Part shown: piece by piece, positions 1 to 8,047 of the stretch
How positions within the stretch are numbered: position 1 is the first letter of the stretch
Layout of the letters: each line of letters starts with the position of its first letter
Assembly (NCBI GenBank): GCA_026990385.1
Contig: JALXDL010000033.1
Coordinates: 1-64,000 of the forward strand
Reading direction: 5' to 3'
DNA from: DRKI01 sp011051875
GTDB lineage: Bacteria; Desulfobacterota; Desulfobulbia; Desulfobulbales; Desulfobulbaceae
DNA: 64,000 nt
Program-made: the position numbers and the translations under genes
The notes under the pieces: model-generated
Told to the model about the DNA's origin: nothing
The model's database searches: none
Seen by the model: the letters and a program-made list of their open reading frames with translations, nothing else

Positions 1-599
1 ATCCTCCCGCCCCCACCATCGTCAACCTGGTGGGCGATGCCCGGCCCGAGATCCTCTTCGGCGGCCACGACGGATACATCTACTGCATCTCGCCCACCGC
101 CACCCGGCTCTGGCGGCGCGACATCCGGCACGGCCGGGCCCTGATGTACGCTTCCGAGATCACGGTGGCCGATCTCAACCGGGACAATATTCCCGAGCTG
201 ATCCTGACCACCTTCGGCGATCCGGAATCCATCAGGCCAGGTGTCCCGCACGGCTACCTGATGATCCTGGACCGCAACGGCAACGTGCTCTACGACCTGC
301 AACTGCCCCGGCAGGGCAGCGACGGCAACGGCAAGGGCGCGCCGGCAGCGCCCACGGTCATGGATACCGACGGCAACGGAACCCTGGAGATCCTGATCCA
401 GACCTTTGGCGCAGGACTCTTCATCTACACGGTGCCGGGCTCGTCGGAAAACCAGCTCCTCTGGCCCACGGCCCGGGGCAACTACCTGCGCGACGGCCGC
501 GCCCTGGCCACCATGTCCGGCGGCGGCGGTGGCGGCGGCCCCTCTGGCGGCCGACGGGGCCACATTCCTGCCACCAACCTCCTCCTCCTGCACAGGTGA
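1..599 (+). CDS. FG-GAP/VCBS beta-propeller protein, C-terminal part
   Basis: The 5' end lies outside the window; the frame is open from base 3 to the TGA at 597-599. About 199 residues are visible. They hold repeats typical of FG-GAP/VCBS propellers, with aspartate-rich loops such as DLNRDNIPEL and DTDGNGTLEI that usually bind calcium in this fold. Proteins of this type are normally exported and mediate adhesion or carbohydrate binding, but nothing here fixes a ligand. The protein ends in a run of seven glycines, a basic stretch and a short Leu-rich tail closing in His-Arg. The next gene begins within a few bases on the same strand, so the two are probably cotranscribed. Confidence 0.75.
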   Translation, partial: PPAPTIVNLVGDARPEILFGGHDGYIYCISPTATRLWRRDIRHGRALMYASEITVADLNRDNIPELILTTFGDPESIRPGVPHGYLMILDRNGNVLYDLQLPRQGSDGNGKGAPAAPTVMDTDGNGTLEILIQTFGAGLFIYTVPGSSENQLLWPTARGNYLRDGRALATMSGGGGGGGPSGGRRGHIPATNLLLLHR

Positions 600-601
600 A
601 C

Positions 602-1903
602 ATGGGAGCATTGTCCCTGATACACACAATGGGCAGTGGCCGGTCCCGCCCGGCATGGCTTTTCTTCCTGCTCCTGGCGCTGGCACTCCGGCCGCAGCCC
701 GGCCCGGCCGCTGTCACGGTCAGCACCGTTGCCGGGCTCCGGCAGGCAGTGGACCAGGCCAACGCGGGCGGCGACCCGGACATCCTGCTGCAAAACGGCG
801 TCTATCACCTGAACGGTGTCTATCTCCGCATCACCAGGAACGGGGTCACGGTCCGTTCGGCCAGCGGCAACAGGGAGGATGTCACCCTGGACGGTGATTA
901 CCAGACCACGGAGATCTTCCAGGTCGTGGCCTCCAACGTCACCATCGCCGACCTGACCCTGGAACGGGCCTACGATCACCCGATCCACGTCATGGCCACG
1001 GATGGCCACAACGTCACCGGCACACGCATCGACAACGTCCACATCATCGACCCCGGCCAGCAGGCGATCAAGATCAACCCCGATTCCAGCCGCTCCCACA
1101 CGGTGGATCACGGAACGGTCCGGAATTCGCTGATCGAACTGACCGACAGCGGCCGCGCCTTTGTCTGGGACCGGAACGGCTCCTGCTACACCGGCGGGAT
1201 CGACGCCCACCTCGCCACAGGCTGGACCATCGAGGACAACGTGATCCGGGGATTCTGGTGCAGTGGCGGCCTGGCCGAGCACGGGATCCACTTCTGGTCC
1301 GATTCGCGAGACACCCTGGTCCAGCGCAACCGTATCATCGACTGCGACCGGGGCATCGGCTTCGGCCTGGGCGACAGCGGTCACCATGGCGGCATCATCC
1401 GCAACAACATGATCTATCATCCGCAGGATCATGGCCACAGCGATGTGGGCATCGGCCTGGAATCGGCGCCCGGGGCCCGGGTCTACAACAATACCATCTT
1501 CTTCGACCACGACTATCCCAATGGTATCGAGTACCGTTTCCCGGCAACCAGCGGTGTGCTGATCAGCAACAACCTGACCAACCGGGCCATTGTCCCGCGT
1601 GACAGCGCCACGGCCGTTGTGAGCCACAACGTGCACACGGCCATGGCAAACTGGTTCATCGCCCCGGACCGCGGCGACCTGCACCTTGCCGGAGCCGTGG
1701 CCGGGGTCACGGACAGCGGCCTGGAGATCAGTGGCCTGGCGGATGACTTTGACGGCCAGCCCAGACCGGGAGGAAGCGGAATCGATATCGGTGCCGACGA
1801 ACTCGTCCCGGGCCTGCCGCTCAACCCGCCGCCCAACCCGCCGGACAACGGCCGGGCCGCATGCCCACCCATGCTCTTGCTCCTCCTGGGCACCCGGCCA
1901 TGA
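602..1903 (+). CDS. Secreted right-handed parallel beta-helix protein
   Basis: A protein of about 433 residues with an N-terminal signal peptide: a basic stretch, a Leu-rich core, then an Ala-rich cleavage region before VTVST. The body is made of short repeats with regularly spaced Asn, Val and Ile (for example NNTIFF and NNLTN), the pattern of pectate-lyase-like PbH1 beta-helices. Near the C-terminus a GIDIGADEL segment resembles the end of choice-of-anchor Q proteins. A Pro-rich linker and a short Leu-rich tail with a Cys follow. ATG 602 directly follows the upstream stop; ATG 629 is an alternative giving a shorter signal peptide. Likely role: extracellular polysaccharide binding or lyase; no catalytic residues were identified. 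Confidence 0.75.
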   Translation: MGALSLIHTMGSGRSRPAWLFFLLLALALRPQPGPAAVTVSTVAGLRQAVDQANAGGDPDILLQNGVYHLNGVYLRITRNGVTVRSASGNREDVTLDGDYQTTEIFQVVASNVTIADLTLERAYDHPIHVMATDGHNVTGTRIDNVHIIDPGQQAIKINPDSSRSHTVDHGTVRNSLIELTDSGRAFVWDRNGSCYTGGIDAHLATGWTIEDNVIRGFWCSGGLAEHGIHFWSDSRDTLVQRNRIIDCDRGIGFGLGDSGHHGGIIRNNMIYHPQDHGHSDVGIGLESAPGARVYNNTIFFDHDYPNGIEYRFPATSGVLISNNLTNRAIVPRDSATAVVSHNVHTAMANWFIAPDRGDLHLAGAVAGVTDSGLEISGLADDFDGQPRPGGSGIDIGADELVPGLPLNPPPNPPDNGRAACPPMLLLLLGTRP

Positions 1904-2033
1904 CCGTGGCCGGCCTGCCCGCCGCGGAACCAGGTCTCTTGGATCCGCTTCGCACCGTGAGGTTCCATGCAGGCATGTAATGCAACACAGGACCTGCATC
2001 CCGCGGCATAATGAAACTCGCTCGATTCGGGAT

Positions 2034-2068
2034 AAAAAAAACCGGCCGGTGCACGATGCACCGGCCGG
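2034..2068 (-). terminator. Intrinsic terminator after the Lys/Cys microprotein gene
   Basis: A perfect 12-bp stem (2042-2053 with 2057-2068) closes a CGA triloop. Read on the minus strand it is followed by eight T residues (2034-2041). It sits 25 bases after the stop of the microprotein gene. Confidence 0.9.
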
Positions 2069-2092
2069 CCATCCAACCTTCCCTCATCCCGG

Positions 2093-2278
2093 TCAGGCCT
2101 TGTTCTTCTTTTTCTTTTTCTTCTTCTTTTTTTTCTTCTTGCTGCCGTCCCCGGCCTGCTCCCTGCTCAGCTGCTTGCACTTGGCCTTGATCAGGACCGG
2201 GCATTTACTGCAGTGTTTTCCCTTTTTCAGGTATTTGCCGCAGCAGCTTTTTTTTACTTTCTTCTTTTTCTTTCCCAT
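2093..2278 (-). CDS. Small Lys-rich, Cys-containing protein (61 residues)
   Basis: It starts at ATG 2278 with a clear GGGAGAG ribosome site seven bases upstream and ends just before a strong intrinsic terminator, so it is very likely a real gene. The protein has a lysine cluster at the N-terminus, a central core with five cysteines (CCGKYLKKGKHCSKCP and a later KC), a short polar linker, and a C-terminal tract of twelve lysines ending KNKA. I recall small proteins with a similar Cys/Lys core in other Deltaproteobacteria but know no function. The Cys core could bind zinc or an Fe-S cluster and the tails could bind nucleic acid or anionic surfaces; both are guesses. Confidence 0.75.
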   Translation of the reverse strand: MGKKKKKVKKSCCGKYLKKGKHCSKCPVLIKAKCKQLSREQAGDGSKKKKKKKKKKKKNKA

Positions 2279-2367
2279 GCAAGTCTCTCCCGCAGGATGA
2301 TCGGCTTCCTGTCCCGTGGCCGGCACGACCCGGTCCGGGAGCCGGTGCAGACCATGGGCCTTGACGT

Positions 2368-2392
2368 ACCCTGCCCCGACAGCGGGCAGGGT
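2368..2392 (-). terminator. Possible terminator hairpin after the FKBP gene
   Basis: A perfect 9-bp stem (ACCCTGCCC with GGGCAGGGT) and a 7-base loop lie 25 bases past the FKBP stop codon. No T-run follows, so it may be a processing or stability hairpin instead. Confidence 0.35.
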
Positions 2393-2417
2393 CGAAGGCC
2401 GCCCATCGCACGCCGGG

Positions 2418-3155
2418 CTATTTTTTCCCGTCTTTTCCGGTCTCCGGCGTATCGCCCTTGGTCACATCGAGCAGATCCACCTTGAAGATCAACATGGAGC
2501 CGGGTTCGATAACCGGCGGTGCTCCCCGATCGCCATAAGCGAGGTTGGCCGGAATGTACAGCTCATAGGTGCTGCCCACGTTCATCAGCTGCAGGGCCTC
2601 CTGCCAGCCTGAGATCACCTGGCCCACCTTGAAGACAGCCGGCTCGTTGCGCTTGTACGAACTGTCGAACTCGCTGCCATTGAGCAGGGTACCCCGGTAG
2701 TGAACCTTGACCGTGTCGTTCTTTCCGGGCTTCGGTCCCTTGCCCTGCTTGATCACCTTGTACTGCAGCCCGCTTTTTGTCTCAACCACGCCCTTCTTTT
2801 TCCTGTTCTCCTGCAGGAACTTTTCCTGGGCCTTGTGATTTTTCTGCACCATGGCCACGGTCTTCTGAATCTGCTTCTGCTGCTGGCGGCTGGCAAACTG
2901 CTGCTGTACGCGGGTGACTTCCTCGGGGGTCATCAAGGCCTTTTTTCCACTGTAGGCATCTTCGAGTCCGCGCTGGAGCACGGAGAGATCGAAATTTTCA
3001 CCCAGACTCTTGAAATAGGTGCCGAGATCATAGCCCATGGCGTAACTCAGCTTCCTGTCATCGGTATCCAGGGATGGTGCCTTGTCTCCACCTGCCGCCA
3101 CCGCCGGCCCGGCAATGAGCAGAAGGGCGAACAGGATCAATACGGGTCGTTTCAT
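2418..3155 (-). CDS. Periplasmic FKBP-type peptidyl-prolyl isomerase (FkpA/Mip-like)
   Basis: A protein of 245 residues with a signal peptide (MKRPVLILFALLLIAGPAVAA). An FKBP_N dimerisation region follows (about residues 28-125, including SYAMGYDLGTYFKSL), and then an FKBP catalytic domain (about 135-235) with VKVHYRGTLLNGSEFDSS, VISGWQEAL and IPANLAYGDRGAPP. These match the Mip/FkpA family, which catalyses cis-trans isomerisation of prolyl bonds and chaperones envelope proteins. The start at 3155 is chosen because AGGAG lies about six bases upstream and the signal peptide begins there; an upstream in-frame start would spoil both. The C-terminal tail is short and charged. Confidence 0.92.
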   Translation of the reverse strand: MKRPVLILFALLLIAGPAVAAGGDKAPSLDTDDRKLSYAMGYDLGTYFKSLGENFDLSVLQRGLEDAYSGKKALMTPEEVTRVQQQFASRQQQKQIQKTVAMVQKNHKAQEKFLQENRKKKGVVETKSGLQYKVIKQGKGPKPGKNDTVKVHYRGTLLNGSEFDSSYKRNEPAVFKVGQVISGWQEALQLMNVGSTYELYIPANLAYGDRGAPPVIEPGSMLIFKVDLLDVTKGDTPETGKDGKK

Positions 3156-3409
3156 GAAATACTCCTGTAATAAAGAGGCTGGACAATACCTCACCGTGAG
3201 ACACGGCCGGTACCTTCATATGTGCCACAGCCGCACGACTCCTGTGCGGCCCGGCCACGTTATCCGGCAGTGCACCGGCAGGCACACTGCCTGGAAAATC
3301 ACCTTACCCTATTTTTCCCGGAAATGCCCGCCCCCAGACACCCGGCCATGAAGAAACCGTTCTTTTTCCCTGCCCCCCGGGGGAAAGAGATGGCTCTGTT
3401 CCGGGAAGC

Positions 3410-3901
3410 TCAGCGGCTGGCACGCTCCCGGGCCAGTTCCTCGGGGCTCATGGTCCAGAAGGGAGTGCCGTCCTTGGTCAGGCGGACCTTGAGCTCGAAA
3501 AAATCCCCTTTCTTGATCTTGGAGGCCATGAAGACATCCTTGCCGTCGATCTCGGCCCAGGAGCCTTTGACCTTGACCCGGTCACCACGGCTGAGGCCGA
3601 TGGAGTCGCCAAGGAACCACTTGGGGCCGACGTGGACCATGACCTTTTCCCCGTCCCGGTCCTTGAGAATGATGGCCACGGCCGGGGACATCCCCTTCAT
3701 GGGCACCACCTCCGTGATCCTGAGAATGGTCCCCTTCAGCTTGTCCAGCTCAGAGGCCTGGTAGAGCCGGTTGTAGACGCCGTCCTTTTCCCAGCCGCCC
3801 ATATCCCGGGGCGCGGCAGGAACGGACGACGCGGCAAAGACGAGCAACAGACAGATGAACCGGGACACAGACCATGGAGCAGAGAGTCGTTTTCGGGCCA
3901 T
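3410..3901 (-). CDS. Secreted small OB-fold-like protein of unknown function
   Basis: A protein of 163 residues. ATG 3901 follows AGGAGGTG at ideal spacing. An N-terminal signal peptide (hydrophobic CLLLVFAASS then VPAAP) leads to a domain of alternating short strands (KGTILRITEVV, AVAIILKDRDGEKVMVHVGP, GDRVKVKGSWAEIDGK), which reads like an OB-fold. That resemblance is by eye only. No cysteines follow the signal peptide and no catalytic motif is apparent. It sits 13 bases after the stop of the first paaK gene on the same strand and may be cotranscribed with it. I do not recognise a named family. Confidence 0.65.
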   Translation of the reverse strand: MARKRLSAPWSVSRFICLLLVFAASSVPAAPRDMGGWEKDGVYNRLYQASELDKLKGTILRITEVVPMKGMSPAVAIILKDRDGEKVMVHVGPKWFLGDSIGLSRGDRVKVKGSWAEIDGKDVFMASKIKKGDFFELKVRLTKDGTPFWTMSPEELARERASR

Positions 3902-3913
3902 GGATGCCACCTC

Positions 3914-5212
3914 CTATAGTTTTCTTTTATCAATAACCCGCTTCGATTTTCCCTCGAAGCGTTCCAGGGTTTTCTCCTCGACCAGCCTGACATCGACGCC
4001 AATCCCGAGCTCCGAGGCCAGGCGCGCCTTGATGTGATCCACCATGCCCCGCTGTTTCTTCATCTCGTCAAAGAAGATCGACTCCACCACCTCCACCAGG
4101 ACCGTCACCTTGTCCGAGTGGTTTTCCCGCTCCACGATGATTTGGTAATGGGGCTCGGTGCCCTCGATCTCGAACAGCACTTTTTCGATCTGGACCGGGA
4201 AGACGTTGACCCCCTTGATAATCAGCATGTCGTCGGTACGCCCCATGACCCGCTGCATGCGCATGAAGGTCCGGCCGCAGGGACAGGGCTCGGGCACGAG
4301 CCGGGTCAGGTCGCGGGTCCGGTACCGGATCATGGGAAAGGCCTCCTTGGTCAGCGTGGTGACCACCAACTCACCCACCTCGCCCGGAGCCACCGGTTCC
4401 AGGGTCTCGGGATCGATGATCTCGAGCAGGAAGTGGTCCTCGTTGATATGCAGGCCGTTGCACTCCTGGCACTCGCCGGCCACGCCCGGCCCCATGACCT
4501 CGGACAAGCCGTAGTTGTCCGTGGCGATGATGCCCAGCTTCTCCCGGATCTCCTGCCGCATGGCCTCGGACCAGGGCTCGGCCCCGAACAGGCCGTAGCG
4601 GAGGGAGAGTCCTGCCGGGTTGATCCCCATCTCCATCATGGTGTCGGCAATGATCAGGGCATAGCTGGGCGTACAGACCAGGGCCGTGGTCTTGAAGTCC
4701 TGCATGATCTGGATCTGGCGCTTGGTGTTACCGGCCGAGATGGGGATCACCGAGGCGCCGAGCCGTTCGGCCCCGTAGTGGATACCGAAGCCGCCGGTGA
4801 AGAGACCATAGCCGAAAGCGATCTGGATCACGTCGTCACGGGTCACGCCGGCCGCGGTCAGGACCCGGGCCGTGAGATTGGACCAGTTCTTGATATCATT
4901 GCGCGTATAGCCAACCACCGTGGCCAGGCCCGTGGTGCCGGAGGAGGAATGCACCCGGACCACCTCGCGCAGGGGCACGGCGAACAGGCCGTAGGGATAG
5001 TTGTCGCGCAGGTCCTGCTTGACAGTGAACGGCAGTTGCCGCAGATCGTCGAGCGATCGGATATCATCGTAGTTGAGCCTGAGCTCTTCAAACTTCTTCC
5101 GGTAAAAGGGCACCCTTGTCCCCACCCGGTAGAGCGTGGACTGGAGGCGCTCAAGCTGGAGCTGCTCCAGGTCCTGCCTGGCCATACATTCCCGTTCCGG
5201 TTCCCAATACAT
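3914..5212 (-). CDS. paaK: Phenylacetate-CoA ligase (arylacetate-CoA ligase), copy 1
   Basis: A protein of 432 residues, the usual PaaK length. It catalyses ATP + CoA + arylacetate to arylacetyl-CoA + AMP + PPi. Visible adenylate-forming motifs: SSGTTGLATVVGYT (P-loop-like), YGLSEVMGPGVA, the Cys pair in EPCPCGRTFMRMQRVMGRTDDMLIIKG, and a C-terminal GKSKRVIDKRKL. The second paaK in this window (10753-12054) shares the same motifs. The start at 5212 has GAGGTG upstream. The gene is separated from livF by about 250 bases, so it may have its own promoter. Substrate specificity (phenylacetate, indoleacetate or others) cannot be read from the sequence. Confidence 0.93.
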   Translation of the reverse strand: MYWEPERECMARQDLEQLQLERLQSTLYRVGTRVPFYRKKFEELRLNYDDIRSLDDLRQLPFTVKQDLRDNYPYGLFAVPLREVVRVHSSSGTTGLATVVGYTRNDIKNWSNLTARVLTAAGVTRDDVIQIAFGYGLFTGGFGIHYGAERLGASVIPISAGNTKRQIQIMQDFKTTALVCTPSYALIIADTMMEMGINPAGLSLRYGLFGAEPWSEAMRQEIREKLGIIATDNYGLSEVMGPGVAGECQECNGLHINEDHFLLEIIDPETLEPVAPGEVGELVVTTLTKEAFPMIRYRTRDLTRLVPEPCPCGRTFMRMQRVMGRTDDMLIIKGVNVFPVQIEKVLFEIEGTEPHYQIIVERENHSDKVTVLVEVVESIFFDEMKKQRGMVDHIKARLASELGIGVDVRLVEEKTLERFEGKSKRVIDKRKL

Positions 5213-5352
5213 ATCGTGTCACCCACCTCTCACCTGGCTGGACAGGATTTCGGGGTCCAGCCCCGGTACACCATGAAGATACCGCCGCCCGGTCATTGCG
5301 GACAGCCGTGTTGTAACTGATCGCAGGGGCCCTGGCTCGTTGTCGGCACAGC

Positions 5353-5398
5353 CCCGACACTGTAAGTCGACACAGGCGCCCCGACTCTGTACAGGCGC
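5353..5398. repeat. Imperfect tandem repeat between livF and paaK
   Basis: Two imperfect copies of a unit reading CCCGAC(A/T)CTGT, a short spacer, then ACAGGCG. The first spacer is longer than the second. It lies in the 250-base gap between two minus-strand genes and could be an operator for the downstream paaK; this is inference from position only. Confidence 0.4.
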
Positions 5399-5464
5399 GC
5401 CGATTCGCTATACCCCCGGTATGCGGGGCAGCACGACACCGCACGGCGATGTCACCAGTTTCCT

Positions 5465-6190
5465 TTATTCCACCTTCTCCCTGCCCAGGTAGGCGCGCTG
5501 CACGTCACGGTTGGCGAGCAGGTCATCGGCCGGCCCCTGCAGGATCACCTTGCCGGTTTCCAGCACGTAGCCGCGATCGGCGATGTTCAGGGCGGCACGG
5601 GCGTTCTGCTCAACGAGAAGCACGGTGTTGCCCTCCTCCCGCAACCTGACGATGACCCGGAAGATATCGCGCACCACCAGGGGGGCAAGGCCGGTGGAAG
5701 GTTCATCCATCATCACCAGCCGCGGCCTGGACATGAGCGCCCTGCCCATGGCCAGCATCTGCTGTTCGCCGCCGGAAAGGGTGCCGGCAAGCTGGCCGCG
5801 CCGCTCCCGGAGTACGGGAAAGAGTTCGTACTGGTGGCCAAGCTCACGCAGTACGGCTGCCCTGCCCTCCCGCCTCTGCAGCACATGCCCGCCCAGGACC
5901 AGGTTCTCCTCCACGCTCATGGCGGCAAAGACCTGCCGTCCCTCGGGTACCAGGGCGCAGCCGGCAATGACAATACGGCGGGTGTCGAGCCTGCGGCAAT
6001 CCAGGTCCCTGAAGACGATCTCACCTGCGGTCGACCGGACCAGGCCGATGATGGCATGGAGCAGGGTGGTCTTGCCGGCGCCGTTGGCACCGATCATGGT
6101 CACGATCTCGCCGCTGTCCACATGCAGGGAGATATTTTTCAATACCCGCAGATTGCCGTAACCGGCATCCAGGTTCCGGATCTTGAGCAT
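5465..6190 (-). CDS. livF: Branched-chain amino acid ABC transporter ATPase LivF
   Basis: A 241-residue cytoplasmic ATPase subunit. Walker A is GANGAGKTT, the signature is LSGGEQQML, Walker B is PRLVMMDEPSTGLAP, and the switch histidine region is replaced by LLVEQNAR as in LivF proteins. The ATG (6188-6190) overlaps the stop of livG by one base (TAATG), showing translational coupling. It is the last gene of the livKHMGF block. Confidence 0.95.
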   Translation of the reverse strand: MLKIRNLDAGYGNLRVLKNISLHVDSGEIVTMIGANGAGKTTLLHAIIGLVRSTAGEIVFRDLDCRRLDTRRIVIAGCALVPEGRQVFAAMSVEENLVLGGHVLQRREGRAAVLRELGHQYELFPVLRERRGQLAGTLSGGEQQMLAMGRALMSRPRLVMMDEPSTGLAPLVVRDIFRVIVRLREEGNTVLLVEQNARAALNIADRGYVLETGKVILQGPADDLLANRDVQRAYLGREKVE

Positions 6191-6957
6191 TACACAACCG
6201 CCTCCTCGTCTTCGCCCAGGTAGATCCGGATCACCTCGGGATGATTCTGGATCGCGGCCGGCACGTCCTCGGCGATCTTTTCACCGAAACTGAGCACCAC
6301 GATCTCGTCCGAGATGTCCATGACCAGTGACATGTCGTGCTCCACCAGCAGGACTGTTATCCCCATGTCCCGGATCCGGGTTATCAGGCGCGCCACCTCG
6401 GCGGTCTCGTAGATGTTGAGGCCGGCCGCCGGCTCGTCGAGCAGAAGCAGCTTCGGTTCCATGGCCAGGGCCCGGGCCATCTCCACGCTCCGCTGCTGGC
6501 CAAAGGCCAGGCTGGTGGCCTCGACATCGGCGAACCCGGCAATATCGAGCAGCTCGAGCAGTTCCATGGCCCGGTCCCGGATCTCCCGTTCCTCCCGCCA
6601 GGTCCAGGGCAGGTGAAACATGCCGGCCAGAAAACCGGCCCGGCTGCGCACATGCCGCCCCACCATCACCGAATCGAGTGCGGTCATGCCGTGGAACAGC
6701 TTGATATTCTGAAAGGTGCGTGCCATGCCGAGTGCCGCGATCCGGTGCGGCTTCATACCCTGGATCTCGCGCCCCTGGAAGATAATCGTCCCTGCACTGG
6801 GCACGAGATTGCCGGCGATCAGGTTGAACAGGGTGGTCTTGCCGGCGCCGTTGGGTCCGATCACCGCCTTGATCGTGCCCTGCTCCACCCGGAAGCTGAC
6901 ATCGCTCACCGCGTGCAGCCCGCCGAAATATTTATTGACGTTTTTCAGTTCAAGCAT
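6190..6957 (-). CDS. livG: Branched-chain amino acid ABC transporter ATPase LivG
   Basis: A 255-residue ATPase partner of LivF. Walker A GPNGAGKTTLFNLIAG, signature LAFGQQRSVEMARAL, Walker B PKLLLLDEPAAGLN, then LLVEHDMSLVM. The LivG-type Y-loop segment GMARTFQNIKLF is present. The start at 6957 (MLELKNVNKYFGG) is chosen over one seven codons upstream because the ABC fold begins there; it overlaps the 3' end of livM by eight bases. Confidence 0.95.
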   Translation of the reverse strand: MLELKNVNKYFGGLHAVSDVSFRVEQGTIKAVIGPNGAGKTTLFNLIAGNLVPSAGTIIFQGREIQGMKPHRIAALGMARTFQNIKLFHGMTALDSVMVGRHVRSRAGFLAGMFHLPWTWREEREIRDRAMELLELLDIAGFADVEATSLAFGQQRSVEMARALAMEPKLLLLDEPAAGLNIYETAEVARLITRIRDMGITVLLVEHDMSLVMDISDEIVVLSFGEKIAEDVPAAIQNHPEVIRIYLGEDEEAVV

Positions 6958-8047
6958 CGTGGGAACCACCGGCCCCAAACCTCTTCAGGCGGGCCGCAAG
7001 AGTATGGAATTGCAGACCGAGGATCCCGTCCGGGGCAAAGAGCATGACCAGGATCAGGATTGCCCCGAACACGGCGTCGTCAAAGGAACCGAACACGCCA
7101 CGCAGGGAGAGAAAGGTCAGGCCCACGCCCATGACCAGGGCCCCCCACAGGTTGGCCATGCCACCCACCGCCACCAGGGCCACGTAACGTACCGACTTCA
7201 TGACCGAGGCCTCGGACGGGCCAAGACCACCGTTGTAGTGGGTGAGCAGGACCCCGGCCAGGGCTGCGTAGACCGCGCTGAGCACAAAGACCTGCAGCTT
7301 GCATCGGGCGGTGTCAACGCCCACGGCCTCGGCCGCCTCCTCGGAGCCGTGGATGGAGCGCAGGGCCCGGCCGATCCGCGAGTCGATCAGGTTGAGGAGC
7401 AGAACCATGCCGATGATGAGCACCCCCCAGGCGATGTAGTAGTTCTGCACCCGGTTGCCGAAATCACCATTCACCACCAGCGGCGGAACAGGGCCGATGC
7501 CGGGCAGGAGGGTGAATCCCGGCACCTCGGAGATACCGTCCGCCTCGCCGAAGTAGTCGGTGGCCAGCGCGATCCGGTAGATGATGGTGCCGAATCCCAG
7601 GGTGGCCATGGCCAGGTAGTGTCCCTTGAGCTTGAGTACCGGGATGCCGAGCAGGAAGGCGATGGTCGCCGCGGCGACCAGCGCCAGCAGACAGGCGGCC
7701 CAGGGAGCCACGGTGATGAGATGCTCGCCGTAGATATCCTGACCCCGCACCAGGATCCCGATCCGGTCCAGGAGAAGGACCAGCGGCCGGTCGGCAAACA
7801 GGACCAGGTTGTGCGTGGTAAGTGCGGCCGACAGGTAGCCGCCGATGGCAAAGAAACCGGCATGGCCGATGGAGATCTGGCCGGCATAGCCCATAAGCAC
7901 GGTCAACCCGATCACGACCAGGGCATAGTAGGCCGCCATGGTGAGCTGGGTCAGGTAGTACTGGGTGCCGGTGACCCGGGTCAACACCTGGACCGCGATC
8001 ACCAGGCCGGCCAGGCAGAGGATGGCGCGGGGCTTGGTATACTTCAT
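6950..8047 (-). CDS. livM: Branched-chain amino acid ABC transporter permease LivM
   Basis: A 365-residue inner-membrane permease with about eight to ten hydrophobic segments. It contains the LivM/LivH-type signature GYAGQISIGHAGFFAIGGY near residue 55 and a C-terminal RYVALVAVGGMANLWGALVG-like segment (reading GALVMG here). It pairs with LivH to form the channel. Its ATG overlaps the livH stop (ATGA). A short basic C-terminus precedes the livG start. Confidence 0.94.
   Translation of the reverse strand: MKYTKPRAILCLAGLVIAVQVLTRVTGTQYYLTQLTMAAYYALVVIGLTVLMGYAGQISIGHAGFFAIGGYLSAALTTHNLVLFADRPLVLLLDRIGILVRGQDIYGEHLITVAPWAACLLALVAAATIAFLLGIPVLKLKGHYLAMATLGFGTIIYRIALATDYFGEADGISEVPGFTLLPGIGPVPPLVVNGDFGNRVQNYYIAWGVLIIGMVLLLNLIDSRIGRALRSIHGSEEAAEAVGVDTARCKLQVFVLSAVYAALAGVLLTHYNGGLGPSEASVMKSVRYVALVAVGGMANLWGALVMGVGLTFLSLRGVFGSFDDAVFGAILILVMLFAPDGILGLQFHTLAARLKRFGAGGSHDA

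Noticed and set aside
482..1999. Long open frames on the opposite strand of the beta-helix gene, and likewise opposite valS, accAD, iorA and the GGDEF-EAL genes
   Set aside because: High GC leaves antisense frames open; the sense proteins show real domains while the antisense ones show none.
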